From: Nostoc sp. PCC 7107
Lineage (GTDB): Bacteria; Cyanobacteriota; Cyanobacteriia; Cyanobacteriales; Nostocaceae
DNA: 64,000 bases
NCBI RefSeq assembly: GCF_000316625.1
Contig: NC_019676.1
Coordinates: 1,599,001-1,663,000, forward strand
Direction: 5' to 3'
Of this stretch, positions 52,674 through 61,305 are shown piece after piece (the stretch's first letter is position 1; each line of letters starts with the position of its first letter). A program made the translations under genes and the position numbers. A model generated the notes under the pieces. The model saw only the letters and a program-made list of their open reading frames with translations, did no database searches and was not told the origin of the DNA.

Positions 52674-54071
52674 ATGGCAACTATTCCAGACTTGGGCAGC
52701 TACCAGCACCAAGACCTGACAATCTCTGCGGTTGATTACAGCTTGCTAACAGACCTTTATCAGCTAACAATGGCAGCTTGTTATGTAGGTGAAGGTTTAG
52801 AACAAAAACAAGCTAGTTTTGAGTTATTTGTGAGGCGATCGCCAGAAAATTTTGGCTATCTCATTGCAATGGGACTAGAACAAGCCCTGGCATATTTAGA
52901 AACGTTAAGTTTTACTCAGGCTCAAATTGCCGCCCTACAGGCGACAGGAATTTTTGCCCACGCAGGCGATCGCTTTTGGTCTTTATTAGCTGAAGGTAAG
53001 TTTACTGGGGATGTCTGGGCAGTTCCCGAAGGCACAGCCGTATTTGCCAATGAGCCATTTTTGCGAATCGAAGCACCGCTGTGGCAAGCCCAACTCATCG
53101 AAACTTATCTATTAAATACACTCAATTATCAAACTTTGATTGCCACCAGGGCGGCGCGTCTACGTGATGTTGCTGGGGAAAAAGCCAAACTTTTAGAGTT
53201 CGGTACACGACGGGCATTCAGTCCCCAAGGTGCTTTGTGGGCAGCACGGGCAGCCTTAGCAGGGGGATTAGATGCCACCTCTAATGTGTTAGCGGCGTTA
53301 CAACTAGGTCAGCAACCAAGTGGTACGATGGCTCACGCTTTAGTTATGGCGTTGTCAGCAATGGAAGGTAGTGAAGCCGAAGCTTTTACAGCGTTTCATC
53401 GTTATTTTCCCGGTGCGCCATTGTTGATAGACACTTACGATACCATCGCGGCGGCTGAACAGTTGGCAATAAAAGTCAATTCAGGGGAAATGGAATTATC
53501 GGGAGTCAGGCTGGATTCTGGGGATTTGGTGAGTTTATCCCAACAAGTGCGATCGCTCTTACCAAATGTGCCAATTGTTGCGAGTGGCGACTTGGATGAA
53601 TGGGAAATTGCCAGACTCAAGGCTGCTGGCGCAGTAATTGATGGTTACGGATTAGGAACGCGACTCGTCACAGGTACACCTGTCAATGGAGTGTATAAAC
53701 TCGTAGATATTGATGGCATTCCAGTGATGAAACAGTCCAGTGGTAAGGCGACTTATCCAGGACGCAAGCAGATTTTTCGGTCATTTGTCGACGGCAAGGT
53801 CAAAGCTGATAGGTTGGGGTTAATTACAGAAACGCCGTTATCAGAAACACCTTTATTGCAATTGGTGATGAAAGCAGGTCAGCGGGTGCAATTCCCAGAA
53901 AGTTTGGCGGAAATTCGCCAGCGGACGGCGGCGACAGTAGCAAGTTTACCGGAGGAGACACGAAGGTTAACTAATCCTGTGGCTTTACAGGTGGAGATTT
54001 CTGCTGGGTTGCAGAAATTGACTGAGGAGACTGGAAAACGAACCGCAGAAGCGCAGAGGACACAGAGGTAA
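52674..54071 (+). CDS. pncB: Nicotinate phosphoribosyltransferase
   Basis: PncB converts nicotinate and PRPP to nicotinate mononucleotide (NAD salvage). The 465-residue protein has VDYSLLTDLYQLTMAACYVG, the KLLEFGTRRAFSPQGALWAA block (conserved FGTRR), GTMAHALVMALSAMEGSEAE and VRLDSGDLVSLSQQVRSLL, then GLGTRLVTGTPVNGVYKLVD. It is the first gene of a four-gene NAD cluster. The last dozen residues (ETGKRTAEAQRTQR) are translated from a dispersed repeat at 54033-54068, so the natural end was probably slightly earlier. Confidence 0.93.
   Translation: MATIPDLGSYQHQDLTISAVDYSLLTDLYQLTMAACYVGEGLEQKQASFELFVRRSPENFGYLIAMGLEQALAYLETLSFTQAQIAALQATGIFAHAGDRFWSLLAEGKFTGDVWAVPEGTAVFANEPFLRIEAPLWQAQLIETYLLNTLNYQTLIATRAARLRDVAGEKAKLLEFGTRRAFSPQGALWAARAALAGGLDATSNVLAALQLGQQPSGTMAHALVMALSAMEGSEAEAFTAFHRYFPGAPLLIDTYDTIAAAEQLAIKVNSGEMELSGVRLDSGDLVSLSQQVRSLLPNVPIVASGDLDEWEIARLKAAGAVIDGYGLGTRLVTGTPVNGVYKLVDIDGIPVMKQSSGKATYPGRKQIFRSFVDGKVKADRLGLITETPLSETPLLQLVMKAGQRVQFPESLAEIRQRTAATVASLPEETRRLTNPVALQVEISAGLQKLTEETGKRTAEAQRTQR
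54033..54068. repeat. Dispersed repeat forming the pncB 3' end
   Basis: GGAAAACGAACCGCAGAAGC followed by GCAGAGGACACAGAGG is the inverted counterpart of 21630-21665 (about 30 of 35 positions agree). It provides the final codons of pncB, with the stop TAA three bases later. Confidence 0.6.
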
Positions 54072-54146
54072 TTCGTAATTAAGAAAGTCGTTTATGGCCT
54101 AGGTTTCGGGTTTTTATTGCAGGATTTTCGAGAATTGGTACAAATT

Positions 54147-54746
54147 ATGAGAATTGCTTTGTTTGGTACAAGTGCTGATCCGCCAACCGCTGGGCATCAA
54201 GAGATTTTAAGATGGTTGTCGGAACGTTATGATTGGGTAGCAGTTTGGGCGGCGGATAATCCATTTAAGTCTCATCAAACCCAGTTAGAACATCGGGCGG
54301 CGATGTTGCGACTGTTAATTGCGGATATGGACGCGCCACAACATAACGTTGCTGTGACACAAGATTTAAGTAGCTGGCGGACACTGGAAACAGTGGAAAA
54401 AGCAAAACAGCATTGGGGCGAAGAGGCTGAATACACCTTAGTAATTGGCTCAGATTTGATCAATCAACTACCACGCTGGTATAGAATTGAAGATTTATTA
54501 CAGCAGGTAGAACTATTAATTGTCCCCAGACCGGGATATACCATAGCAGAAACTAGCTTAGAAAACATCCAAAAACTGGGAGGTAAAATTGCGATCGCTA
54601 CCCTCACAGGTTTAAATGTATCCTCAACAGCTTATCGTGAACATGGAGATACTGAAGCCCTCATAGCTCCCATTGTTGCCTATATTCATCAACAGCATTT
54701 GTACAAATGCCAGGACGCAACCACAAAAAGATTCCAACTCCGCTAA
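54147..54746 (+). CDS. nadD: Nicotinate-nucleotide adenylyltransferase
   Basis: NadD joins nicotinate mononucleotide and ATP to deamido-NAD. From ATG 54147 it is 199 residues, beginning MRIALFGTSADPPTAGHQEI with the HXXH-like nucleotidyl-transferase loop (TAGHQEI). It continues with WAADNPFKSHQTQLEHRAAM, LVIGSDLINQLPRW and the ISSTXXR-type motif VSSTAYRE near the end. Ten extra upstream codons from a TTG are unlikely. Its 3' end overlaps nrtR by 40 bp, which suggests coupled translation. Confidence 0.92.
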   Translation: MRIALFGTSADPPTAGHQEILRWLSERYDWVAVWAADNPFKSHQTQLEHRAAMLRLLIADMDAPQHNVAVTQDLSSWRTLETVEKAKQHWGEEAEYTLVIGSDLINQLPRWYRIEDLLQQVELLIVPRPGYTIAETSLENIQKLGGKIAIATLTGLNVSSTAYREHGDTEALIAPIVAYIHQQHLYKCQDATTKRFQLR

Positions 54747-55453
54747 ATCAACAACCTTTAGCTGATTTTAAAGTAGGTGTTGATAATGTAATTTTTTCTG
54801 TAGATACTGCTCAAAATCGACTTTTGGTTCTCTTAGTCATGCGACAGCAAGAACCATTTTTAAATTATTGGAGTCTTCCGGGTACATTAGTGCGTCAAGG
54901 CGAATCTTTAGAAGATGCGGCCTATCGCATCATGGCCGAGAAAATCAGAGTCAACAATCTTTATTTAGAACAGTTGTATACCTTTGGCGGGCCAAATCGT
55001 GACCCTAGGGAAGCAACAGATAGTTATGGGGTGCGTTATCTCTCAGTTAGTTATTTTGCCTTGGTCAGATTTGAAGAAGCCGAATTAATTGCTGATAAAG
55101 TCGCGGGAATTGCTTGGTATCCCGTCAAGCAAGTGCCACAATTAGCCTTTGACCATAATGAACTTTTAACCTACGGTCATAGACGACTGCGAAATAAATT
55201 AGAGTACAGCCCGGTAGCTTTTGAAGTTTTACCGGAAGTGTTTACTTTAAACGATTTGTATCAATTATATACAACAGTTTTAGGGGAAAACTTCTCTGAT
55301 TATTCTAACTTTCGGGCGCGTCTACTCAAGTTAGGTTTTTTGTGCGATACCGGAATAAAGGTATCACGCGGTGCGGGTCGTCCAGCCAGTTTATATAAAT
55401 TTGATGCTGAGGCTTTTGCCCCATTTAAAGATAAACCTTTGGTGTTTATTTAA
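54707..55453 (+). CDS. nrtR: NrtR, NUDIX-fold transcriptional regulator of NAD genes
   Basis: The 248-residue protein has a NUDIX-like N-terminal domain (residues about 22-150). In the NUDIX box, GTLVRQGESLEDAAYRIMAE keeps the G and E positions, but the REXXEE core reads RIMAEK. Catalysis is therefore probably lost and ligand (ADP-ribose) binding kept. A C-terminal winged helix follows: FTLNDLYQLYTTVLGENFSD, YSNFRARLLKLGFLCDTG and RGAGRPASLYKFDAEAF. This is the signature of NrtR repressors of NAD synthesis. It sits in the NAD cluster with a matching palindrome before pncB. Confidence 0.92.
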   Translation: MPGRNHKKIPTPLNQQPLADFKVGVDNVIFSVDTAQNRLLVLLVMRQQEPFLNYWSLPGTLVRQGESLEDAAYRIMAEKIRVNNLYLEQLYTFGGPNRDPREATDSYGVRYLSVSYFALVRFEEAELIADKVAGIAWYPVKQVPQLAFDHNELLTYGHRRLRNKLEYSPVAFEVLPEVFTLNDLYQLYTTVLGENFSDYSNFRARLLKLGFLCDTGIKVSRGAGRPASLYKFDAEAFAPFKDKPLVFI

Positions 55454-55454
55454 A

Positions 55455-55569
55455 GTCTGAAGTGTGAAGTCTGAAGTCTGAAAAAGTTTGCAGGATAAAA
55501 GCTCAATAAAATTTATACTTCATACTTCATACTTTATAATCCATACTTCATACTTTATACTTCATACTT
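55455..55569. repeat. Large heptamer array between nrtR and nadE
   Basis: The left half is GTCTGAA, GTGTGAA, GTCTGAA, GTCTGAA; the right half is repeated ATACTTC/ATACTTT units (about eight, with one ATAATCC) up to the nadE start. The two halves are largely complementary, so the spacer can fold as a hairpin. It ends within two bases of the nadE ATG and so lies in its leader. Confidence 0.7.
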
Positions 55570-55570
55570 C

Positions 55571-57280
55571 ATGATGAAAATCGCGATCGCTCAACTTAAC
55601 CCCACAATTGGTGATTTACCTGGAAACGCCCAAAAGATTCTAGAAGCCGCACAACAGGCGGTTCAATCAGGCGCACGTTTATTGTTAACCCCAGAACTTT
55701 CTTTGTGTGGTTATCCACCAAGGGATTTATTACTAAATCCGAGTTTTGTCTCTGCTATGAGTATGACATTACAACAATTAGCCAGAGATTTGCCGCCAAA
55801 ATTAGCTGTGTTAGTCGGAACTGTTGAACCAAATACAAAATCACATATCACTGGCGGTAAAAGTTTATTTAATAGTATTGCTTTATTAGAATCAGGCAAA
55901 GTCAAACAAATTTTTTATAAGCGGCTATTGCCTACTTATGATGTATTTGATGAAGACCGCTATTTTGAACCAGGATTACAACCTAATCATTTCACTTTAG
56001 ATGATATTCATATTGGCGTAACTATTTGCGAAGATTTATGGAACGATGAAGAATTTTGGGGCAAACGTAGTTATGCTGTTAATCCGATTGCAGACTTAGC
56101 AATTTTAGGCGTAGATTTAATTGTTAATTTATCCGCTTCACCTTACAGCGACGGCAAACCGCAGTTTCGAGAATCGATGTTGAAACATAGCGCGGTGCGT
56201 TTTCAACAGCCGATGATTTACGTCAACCAAGTAGGCAGCAATGATGATTTGATATTTGATGGCTATAGTTTCGCTTTGAATGGTCAAGGTGAAATTATGT
56301 GTCGCGCCCGTGGTTTTGCTACTGATTTGGTAAATGTGGAATTTAACGATAAACAACGAGATTTAGAACTAAGTTCTTTAATGCCTGCTTGCGAATCAGC
56401 AGAAGAAGAAGTTTGGCAAGCTTTAGTTTTGGGTGTGAAAGACTATGCGCTGAAATGTCGCTTTTCTAAAGTAGTATTAGGTTTAAGTGGTGGTGTAGAT
56501 TCGGCATTAGTAGCAGCGATCGCCACAGCAGCACTCGGTAAAGAAAATGTCCTCGGTGTCCTGATGCCATCACCTTACAGTTCCGAACATTCTGTCAGTG
56601 ATGCTTTGGCATTAGGTAAAAATTTAGGCATTCAAACTAAAATTTTACCCATAGGCGAACTTATGCAAGGCTTTGATCATAGCCTAGCGGACTTGTTTGC
56701 AGGTACAGAATTTGGTATCGCCGAGGAGAATATACAGTCGCGGATTCGCGGTAACTTATTAATGGCGATCGCTAATAAATTTGGCTATCTCTTATTATCC
56801 ACGGGTAACAAATCAGAAATGGCCGTCGGTTACTGCACCCTCTACGGCGACATGAACGGCGGTTTAGCAGTTATAGCTGATGTTCCAAAAACCCGCGTCT
56901 ATCAAATCTGCCACTGGTTAAACCGTAACGGCGAAGTTATCCCGCAAAATATTCTCACCAAAGCCCCCAGTGCTGAACTCAAACCCGGCCAAGTTGATCA
57001 AGATTCCCTACCCCCCTACGAAGTTTTAGACGACATCTTGCAACGCTTCATTCACGACCATGAATCAGCAACCCAGATAGTTGCAGCAGGTCACAACCCC
57101 ATGATTGTAGACCGAGTAATTCAAATGGTAGCCCGTGCTGAATTTAAGCGGCGACAAGCACCCCCCGGATTGAAAATTACCGACCGCGCCTTTGGTACAG
57201 GCTGGCGAATGCCAATTGCTAGTAGCTGGGTAGCAATCAAAAACGCTTATCAAGCAATACCTATCTCTACCTCTATTTAA
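55571..57280 (+). CDS. nadE: Glutamine-dependent NAD+ synthetase
   Basis: NadE converts deamido-NAD to NAD. The 569-residue protein has an N-terminal nitrilase/glutaminase domain: GARLLLTPELSLCGYPPRDL, the Lys-containing YKRLLPTYDVFDEDRYFE, and the nucleophile VTICEDLWND. A C-terminal synthetase domain follows with VVLGLSGGVDSALVAAIATA (PP-loop), LLSTGNKSEMAVGYCTLYGD and KAPSAELKPGQVDQDSLPPY. Two adjacent ATG codons (55571, 55574) both follow the heptamer array, and the true start could be either. It is the last gene of the pncB-nadD-nrtR-nadE cluster. Confidence 0.94.
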   Translation: MMKIAIAQLNPTIGDLPGNAQKILEAAQQAVQSGARLLLTPELSLCGYPPRDLLLNPSFVSAMSMTLQQLARDLPPKLAVLVGTVEPNTKSHITGGKSLFNSIALLESGKVKQIFYKRLLPTYDVFDEDRYFEPGLQPNHFTLDDIHIGVTICEDLWNDEEFWGKRSYAVNPIADLAILGVDLIVNLSASPYSDGKPQFRESMLKHSAVRFQQPMIYVNQVGSNDDLIFDGYSFALNGQGEIMCRARGFATDLVNVEFNDKQRDLELSSLMPACESAEEEVWQALVLGVKDYALKCRFSKVVLGLSGGVDSALVAAIATAALGKENVLGVLMPSPYSSEHSVSDALALGKNLGIQTKILPIGELMQGFDHSLADLFAGTEFGIAEENIQSRIRGNLLMAIANKFGYLLLSTGNKSEMAVGYCTLYGDMNGGLAVIADVPKTRVYQICHWLNRNGEVIPQNILTKAPSAELKPGQVDQDSLPPYEVLDDILQRFIHDHESATQIVAAGHNPMIVDRVIQMVARAEFKRRQAPPGLKITDRAFGTGWRMPIASSWVAIKNAYQAIPISTSI

Positions 57281-57399
57281 CTTAGGGTGGCATTACTCTG
57301 ATTTTGACGAACTACTGGATTCTGTATTTTTGATAAATTACAGGATGATTTTTGCGTAAATTACTGAAGACACCTTGAATCGTAAAGTAATACTAAAAA

Positions 57400-57424
57400 T
57401 CGCGGCTGAAATTTTTAGCCGCGA
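57400..57424 (+). terminator. Hairpin after nadE
   Basis: TCGCGGCT (57400-57407) and AGCCGCGA (57417-57424) form a perfect 8-bp GC-rich stem with a 9-nt loop 120 bp downstream of nadE. No T-run follows, so termination is uncertain. Confidence 0.5.
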
Positions 57425-57500
57425 GTATAGTTTCAAACATCATCCGCCATGATGGAAATGATGTTTATACCTAGTAGAACTAAGTGAAGATAGGTGCATT

Positions 57501-58406
57501 ATGAAATTACAAGATTTTTTAGGTAAAGAAGAAAAATGGGGATTTGAGGCGATCGCTAAAGATGAAGAATTAACTCGCCAGATTCAAATATTATTAATTG
57601 GCTTAGGTTTATTGGAACCACCCGCAGATGCTAAATTTGGGCCTGTGACTGCTGGTGCAATCAAAAAATTTCAAGAATTCATGAAAATTGATGAGCCAGA
57701 TTATATAGGTGCAGTTACAGCCAAAGAATTAATTGAAACTAAACCTGATGAATTACCCAAACCAGCCTTAAAATTAGGTAACGACATTGCCAGCAAAATT
57801 GTGAAGTATATGCTGGCACAAAATTATCAAGTTTTTACTGGCACTAAAGAATACAACATTGTTTATGTTGAAGGTATAGATGGTGACTGGAACTTGAATA
57901 GTGACACACCCAATGCCTTTAACGATCGCCGCATTGTCATTGAAGTAGTCAATGGTACTCCTAAAATTGTCGATCACTGGCAAGCTACCACCGAACCCGG
58001 CAGATATTACACCGTCAACCCCATGAATCCTGGAGGTGCAGCCAGAATTAAGTTTGGACAATACAAAGCTTGGGCTGTCGGTTTACATGGCAATGCAGAA
58101 CGTCACGAAGCATTAGTACAAGTATCACCAATTACTGTTCACCGCGATTTCAACAAAGATTATCAACGAACTGGTGACAAACTAGATACAGGTCTTTTCT
58201 ACGTAAATCAACACTGGGGTTATGATGCGCCTAGTAATGATATTAAAAATGCTAGTGCTGGTTGTCTTGTAGGGCGGATGCGTCAAGGACATAAAGAGTT
58301 TATGTCCATCATTAAACAAGACCGTCGCTATGTAGCCAATAATGACTATGTATTTTATACAACAGTAATTCCTGGCGATGATTTATTGAAGAAGTTTCCG
58401 GGATAA
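57501..58406 (+). CDS. Peptidoglycan-binding protein with Cys-containing catalytic-like domain
   Basis: The 301-residue protein has a peptidoglycan-binding-type helical repeat at about residues 22-75 (RQIQILLIGLGLLEPPADAK, FGPVTAGAIKKFQEFMKI). A large C-terminal domain follows with VVNGTPKIVDHWQATTEPGR, YYTVNPMNPGGAARIKFG and NQHWGYDAPSNDIKNASAGC. The HW...SAGC arrangement recalls the Cys active site of L,D-transpeptidase-like or amidase folds, but the spacing differs. No signal peptide is present. It may be phage- or tailocin-derived. Function uncertain. Confidence 0.7.
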   Translation: MKLQDFLGKEEKWGFEAIAKDEELTRQIQILLIGLGLLEPPADAKFGPVTAGAIKKFQEFMKIDEPDYIGAVTAKELIETKPDELPKPALKLGNDIASKIVKYMLAQNYQVFTGTKEYNIVYVEGIDGDWNLNSDTPNAFNDRRIVIEVVNGTPKIVDHWQATTEPGRYYTVNPMNPGGAARIKFGQYKAWAVGLHGNAERHEALVQVSPITVHRDFNKDYQRTGDKLDTGLFYVNQHWGYDAPSNDIKNASAGCLVGRMRQGHKEFMSIIKQDRRYVANNDYVFYTTVIPGDDLLKKFPG

Positions 58407-58434
58407 AATCTCAACGCTGGATATCTCCTTCAAT

Positions 58435-58468
58435 ATGGGTGTGTCTTAATGAAAACAGACACACCCAT
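58435..58468. terminator. 12-bp perfect hairpin
   Basis: ATGGGTGTGTCT (58435-58446) and AGACACACCCAT (58457-58468) pair perfectly around a 10-nt loop, about 30 bp after the peptidoglycan-binding gene. A probable terminator. Confidence 0.7.
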
Positions 58469-58514
58469 CATAATTATTAAGCCAACAAGAACGACGACAA
58501 AGATAAATATTTAC

Positions 58515-58585
58515 TCAGCACTCAGCGAGAAGTTGCGTGCGCGGGTTCCCCGCGTTGAGCAAACTTCGGTGACTCAGCACTCAAC
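58515..58585. repeat. Foldback repeat before the ABC gene
   Basis: CAGCACTCAGCGAGAAGTTG, then CGTGCGCGGGTTCCCCGCGT and TGAGCAAACTTCGGTGACTC. CGCGGG-TTC-CCCGCG is a local stem, and AGAAGTTG...CAAACTTC and the flanking CAGCACTCA repeats frame it. It has the look of a dispersed Nostoc foldback. Confidence 0.5.
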
Positions 58586-58627
58586 GAATGATAGTCTATG
58601 TGATGAACTGATATAAGTAAGTTATCC

Positions 58628-59530
58628 ATGACTGCTGCTGTTCTGTTAGAGAATGTCTTCAAGTTTTACAAAAATGTCCCTGTAGTTAATGATTTATCAT
58701 TTGCGATCGCACCTGGAGAAATCTTTGCGCTACTTGGCCCTAACGGTGCAGGTAAATCAACCACAATTCGGATGTTAACTACATTAACAAAGCCGTCTCA
58801 AGGACATATCGAAGTGGCTGGTTATGATGTTGTCAAACAACCAATACAAGCCAAACAGAGTATTGGTGTTGTATTGCAGCAAACCAGTGTGGATGGCGAT
58901 TTAAGCGTCTGGGAAAATATGGAACTGCATGGGCGGCTACATCATATAGCCAACCCACAGCGACAACGACTGATTAATCAGTGGCTAGAGTATGTGGAAC
59001 TAGCAGACAGAAGAGATGATTTAGTAAAAACTCTGTCTGGAGGAATGAAACGACGATTACAAATAGCTAGGGCTTTACTACATCGACCACAAATTTTATT
59101 TCTGGATGAACCAACTGTTGGACTAGACCCCCAAACGCGCCGACGACTTTGGGAAATTATTCGGGATTTAAATAAGCAAGGAATGACAATGTTACTCACG
59201 ACTCATTACATGGATGAAGTCGAGTATTTATGTGGAGCTTTTGAAGCAACTGGGCCGGGACGCATCGGGATTATGGATAGTGGCAAACTTATAACTTTAG
59301 GAACGCTCCAACAGTTGCGTTCTGCTCACGGTGAAGGTTTAGTCATGAAACAATTGGGCATTACCGAGGCGGGTAATGACAGCGCCCGACGTTGGGAATA
59401 TTTATTTTTCCCTTCTTTAGAAGCAGCAAATACTTATCTGAATCAACAGCCAGATAAAACTGGGATGATGGTGCGTTCCTCTAATTTAGAAGATATTTTC
59501 GTAGAACTAACTGGGCGACAGTTAGATTAA
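58628..59530 (+). CDS. ABC transporter ATP-binding protein (DrrA-like)
   Basis: The 300-residue ATPase has Walker A GPNGAGKST (about residues 38-46), signature LSGGMKRRLQIARAL, Walker B ILFLDEPTVGLDP and the H-loop TTHYMDE. This is the multidrug/ABC-2 exporter class. The C-terminal part (GLVMKQLGITEAGNDSARRW onward) is the usual DrrA-type extension. No permease gene is beside it, so the partner must be encoded elsewhere. It converges with a TPR gene with only 2 bp between the stops. Confidence 0.92.
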   Translation: MTAAVLLENVFKFYKNVPVVNDLSFAIAPGEIFALLGPNGAGKSTTIRMLTTLTKPSQGHIEVAGYDVVKQPIQAKQSIGVVLQQTSVDGDLSVWENMELHGRLHHIANPQRQRLINQWLEYVELADRRDDLVKTLSGGMKRRLQIARALLHRPQILFLDEPTVGLDPQTRRRLWEIIRDLNKQGMTMLLTTHYMDEVEYLCGAFEATGPGRIGIMDSGKLITLGTLQQLRSAHGEGLVMKQLGITEAGNDSARRWEYLFFPSLEAANTYLNQQPDKTGMMVRSSNLEDIFVELTGRQLD

Positions 59531-59532
59531 TT

Positions 59533-60213
59533 TCAACCTCCTAACTCCTGTAACATTGCTTCTACTCTGGCAACTCCATCAACGTTATTTTGACGTTGAT
59601 ATAAACTACGAGCTTTTTGCAGTAAACTGTTTGCTTGCTTTGTCTGACGACGTTGTTTAAACATCGCCGCCATAAACTCATATATCTGAGGATTGTTCCT
59701 ATCTATGCCAATAGCTTGCTCATAAGCCCAATTAGCTGCTTCATAATCGCCTAAACGAGCTTGGGTAACTCCTAACCCCAGGTAGGCATTAATATTGTTA
59801 CGGTTGAGTTGAATGGCTCGACGATAAGCATCTCTCGAACCTTTAGTGTCACCCAAGTTAGCTTTGATGTAACCTACAGCATAAAAGAAATCACTGTTGT
59901 TGGGATCTAAACCGAGGGCGCGACGATAAGCAACTAGTGCAGCTTGATAATTTCCTTGTTGGGCGTACAAGTAACCCATCCCAGAATGTACTTTAGCATT
60001 CTTAGGATCAAGGGCGGCTGCTCTTTGATATGTAGCGATCGCACTATCATAATCACCAGCATCAACTTGTCTACGACCTTCTTCAAACAGTTCCTTTAAC
60101 TCTGGGTTTTTTCCTTGCGCGACTAATACCTGAGCCTGAACTCTCGCAGGTATAGCAACAACACTACATCCTAATAACAGAACACCAACTATAAGCGATA
60201 TACGTTTGTACAC
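59533..60213 (-). CDS. Secreted or anchored TPR-repeat protein
   Basis: The 226-residue protein has an N-terminal signal segment (ISLIVGVLLLGCSVVAIPAR; the LLLGCS may be a lipobox). It then has four or five tetratricopeptide repeats from about residue 38 to 180, each with the A..yrrA..LdP pattern (AIATYQRAAALDPKNAKVHS; ALVAYRRALGLDPNNSDFFY). TPRs mediate protein contacts. The protein is probably envelope- or periplasm-located. No partner can be named. Confidence 0.85.
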   Translation of the reverse strand: MYKRISLIVGVLLLGCSVVAIPARVQAQVLVAQGKNPELKELFEEGRRQVDAGDYDSAIATYQRAAALDPKNAKVHSGMGYLYAQQGNYQAALVAYRRALGLDPNNSDFFYAVGYIKANLGDTKGSRDAYRRAIQLNRNNINAYLGLGVTQARLGDYEAANWAYEQAIGIDRNNPQIYEFMAAMFKQRRQTKQANSLLQKARSLYQRQNNVDGVARVEAMLQELGG

Positions 60214-60643
60214 AGTAAATTTCCTGAACTTCTAGCGAACTTTTTTCTTGTACATTAAAACAAAAATATGGATTTTTGAAAACTGTATTTATTCTGTTTT
60301 ACGAAATATTAATATTTTTTAACTCCGGGGACGTAAAATACACAATTTTACTAGAGTTTTTACTGAATGATAGATACCTCAAGTATTAAGTACTCAGTAT
60401 ACTCCTTATATCAAGTTCTGGACTATTCATAGCCTACTTAAGTCTTTTTTTGTTAACAACTTGATTTTATTGGACAAATATTGCCTCAATAATTCTCATC
60501 TTAATCACTAAAATATTAAATTTCTGTATCAATTTTTATCTTATTTTCTCGTATTAAGTTTGATTTTGATTCAGCAGTTATGTCAATAATCACAATCTCA
60601 GACGTACAATATTCCTTGACCTGCTTACCTGTAAAATTAGTCT
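60214..60643. other. 430-bp AT-rich divergent spacer
   Basis: No gene or strong hairpin was seen between the TPR gene and the YbjQ-like gene. Promoters for both should lie here. Confidence 0.45.
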
Positions 60644-60970
60644 ATGATTTTAACTACAACCGATGTGATTCAAGGTGCAGTAATTGATTCATATTTAGGT
60701 ATTGTAACTGCGGAAGTTGTTTACGGCAGCAATTTCTTACGAGATTTTTTTGCCAGTATTCGAGATGTAATTGGTGGAAGAACTGGTAGCTATGAACGTT
60801 TATTTGAAGAAGGACAAAAAAAAGCCCTCTTAGAACTAGAACAACGCGCACAGCAGCTAGGCGCAAACGCTGTCATTGGTATTGAAATCGATACAGGTAC
60901 AATCAACGTTGACCAGTCTGGAGTTTTAATGCTGATTACTGCTACAGGCACAGCAGTCAGAATGCGTTAG
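60644..60970 (+). CDS. YbjQ (DUF74) family protein
   Basis: The 108-residue protein shows the YbjQ/DUF74 pattern: ILTTTDVIQGAVIDSYLGIV, TAEVVYGSNFLRDFFASIRD, IGGRTGSYERLFEEGQKKAL and AQQLGANAVIGIEIDTGTIN. The family forms pentameric beta/alpha rings, and some sources call it a heavy-metal-binding domain. The biological role is unknown. It is a single gene with an AT-rich leader. Confidence 0.9.
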   Translation: MILTTTDVIQGAVIDSYLGIVTAEVVYGSNFLRDFFASIRDVIGGRTGSYERLFEEGQKKALLELEQRAQQLGANAVIGIEIDTGTINVDQSGVLMLITATGTAVRMR

Positions 60971-61305
60971 TTTTTTATCTCACACTGACATTTTTTTGCA
61001 AATATCTTGAGAATCGCTAATAGGTAATCATTATCAGAAAATTACTTATTAGCGATATTTTAAAAAATTAATTACTTTTGCTAATTTTGGCTAATTTTTA
61101 TTATTTAATTAAATTAAAAAATCCAGATATTCAGACTTCAATTTAATATTGAGTCAATTTTTATATTTATTCTTACCCTAGATAGATAAAATAAGTCTTT
61201 CTGTTGATAGATATTAAAAAGTAGAAATAGCAATTTAATTTTAGACGTAAGCATTGAATATAGCGAAATAACTTTACTAAAAAATAGTCAAGGAGCAAAT
61301 AAACT
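60971..61305. other. 335-bp AT-rich spacer
   Basis: Very AT-rich, with no ORF or hairpin recognised except A/T runs. The CAAGGAGCAAAT ribosome site of the next gene lies at its right end. Confidence 0.45.
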
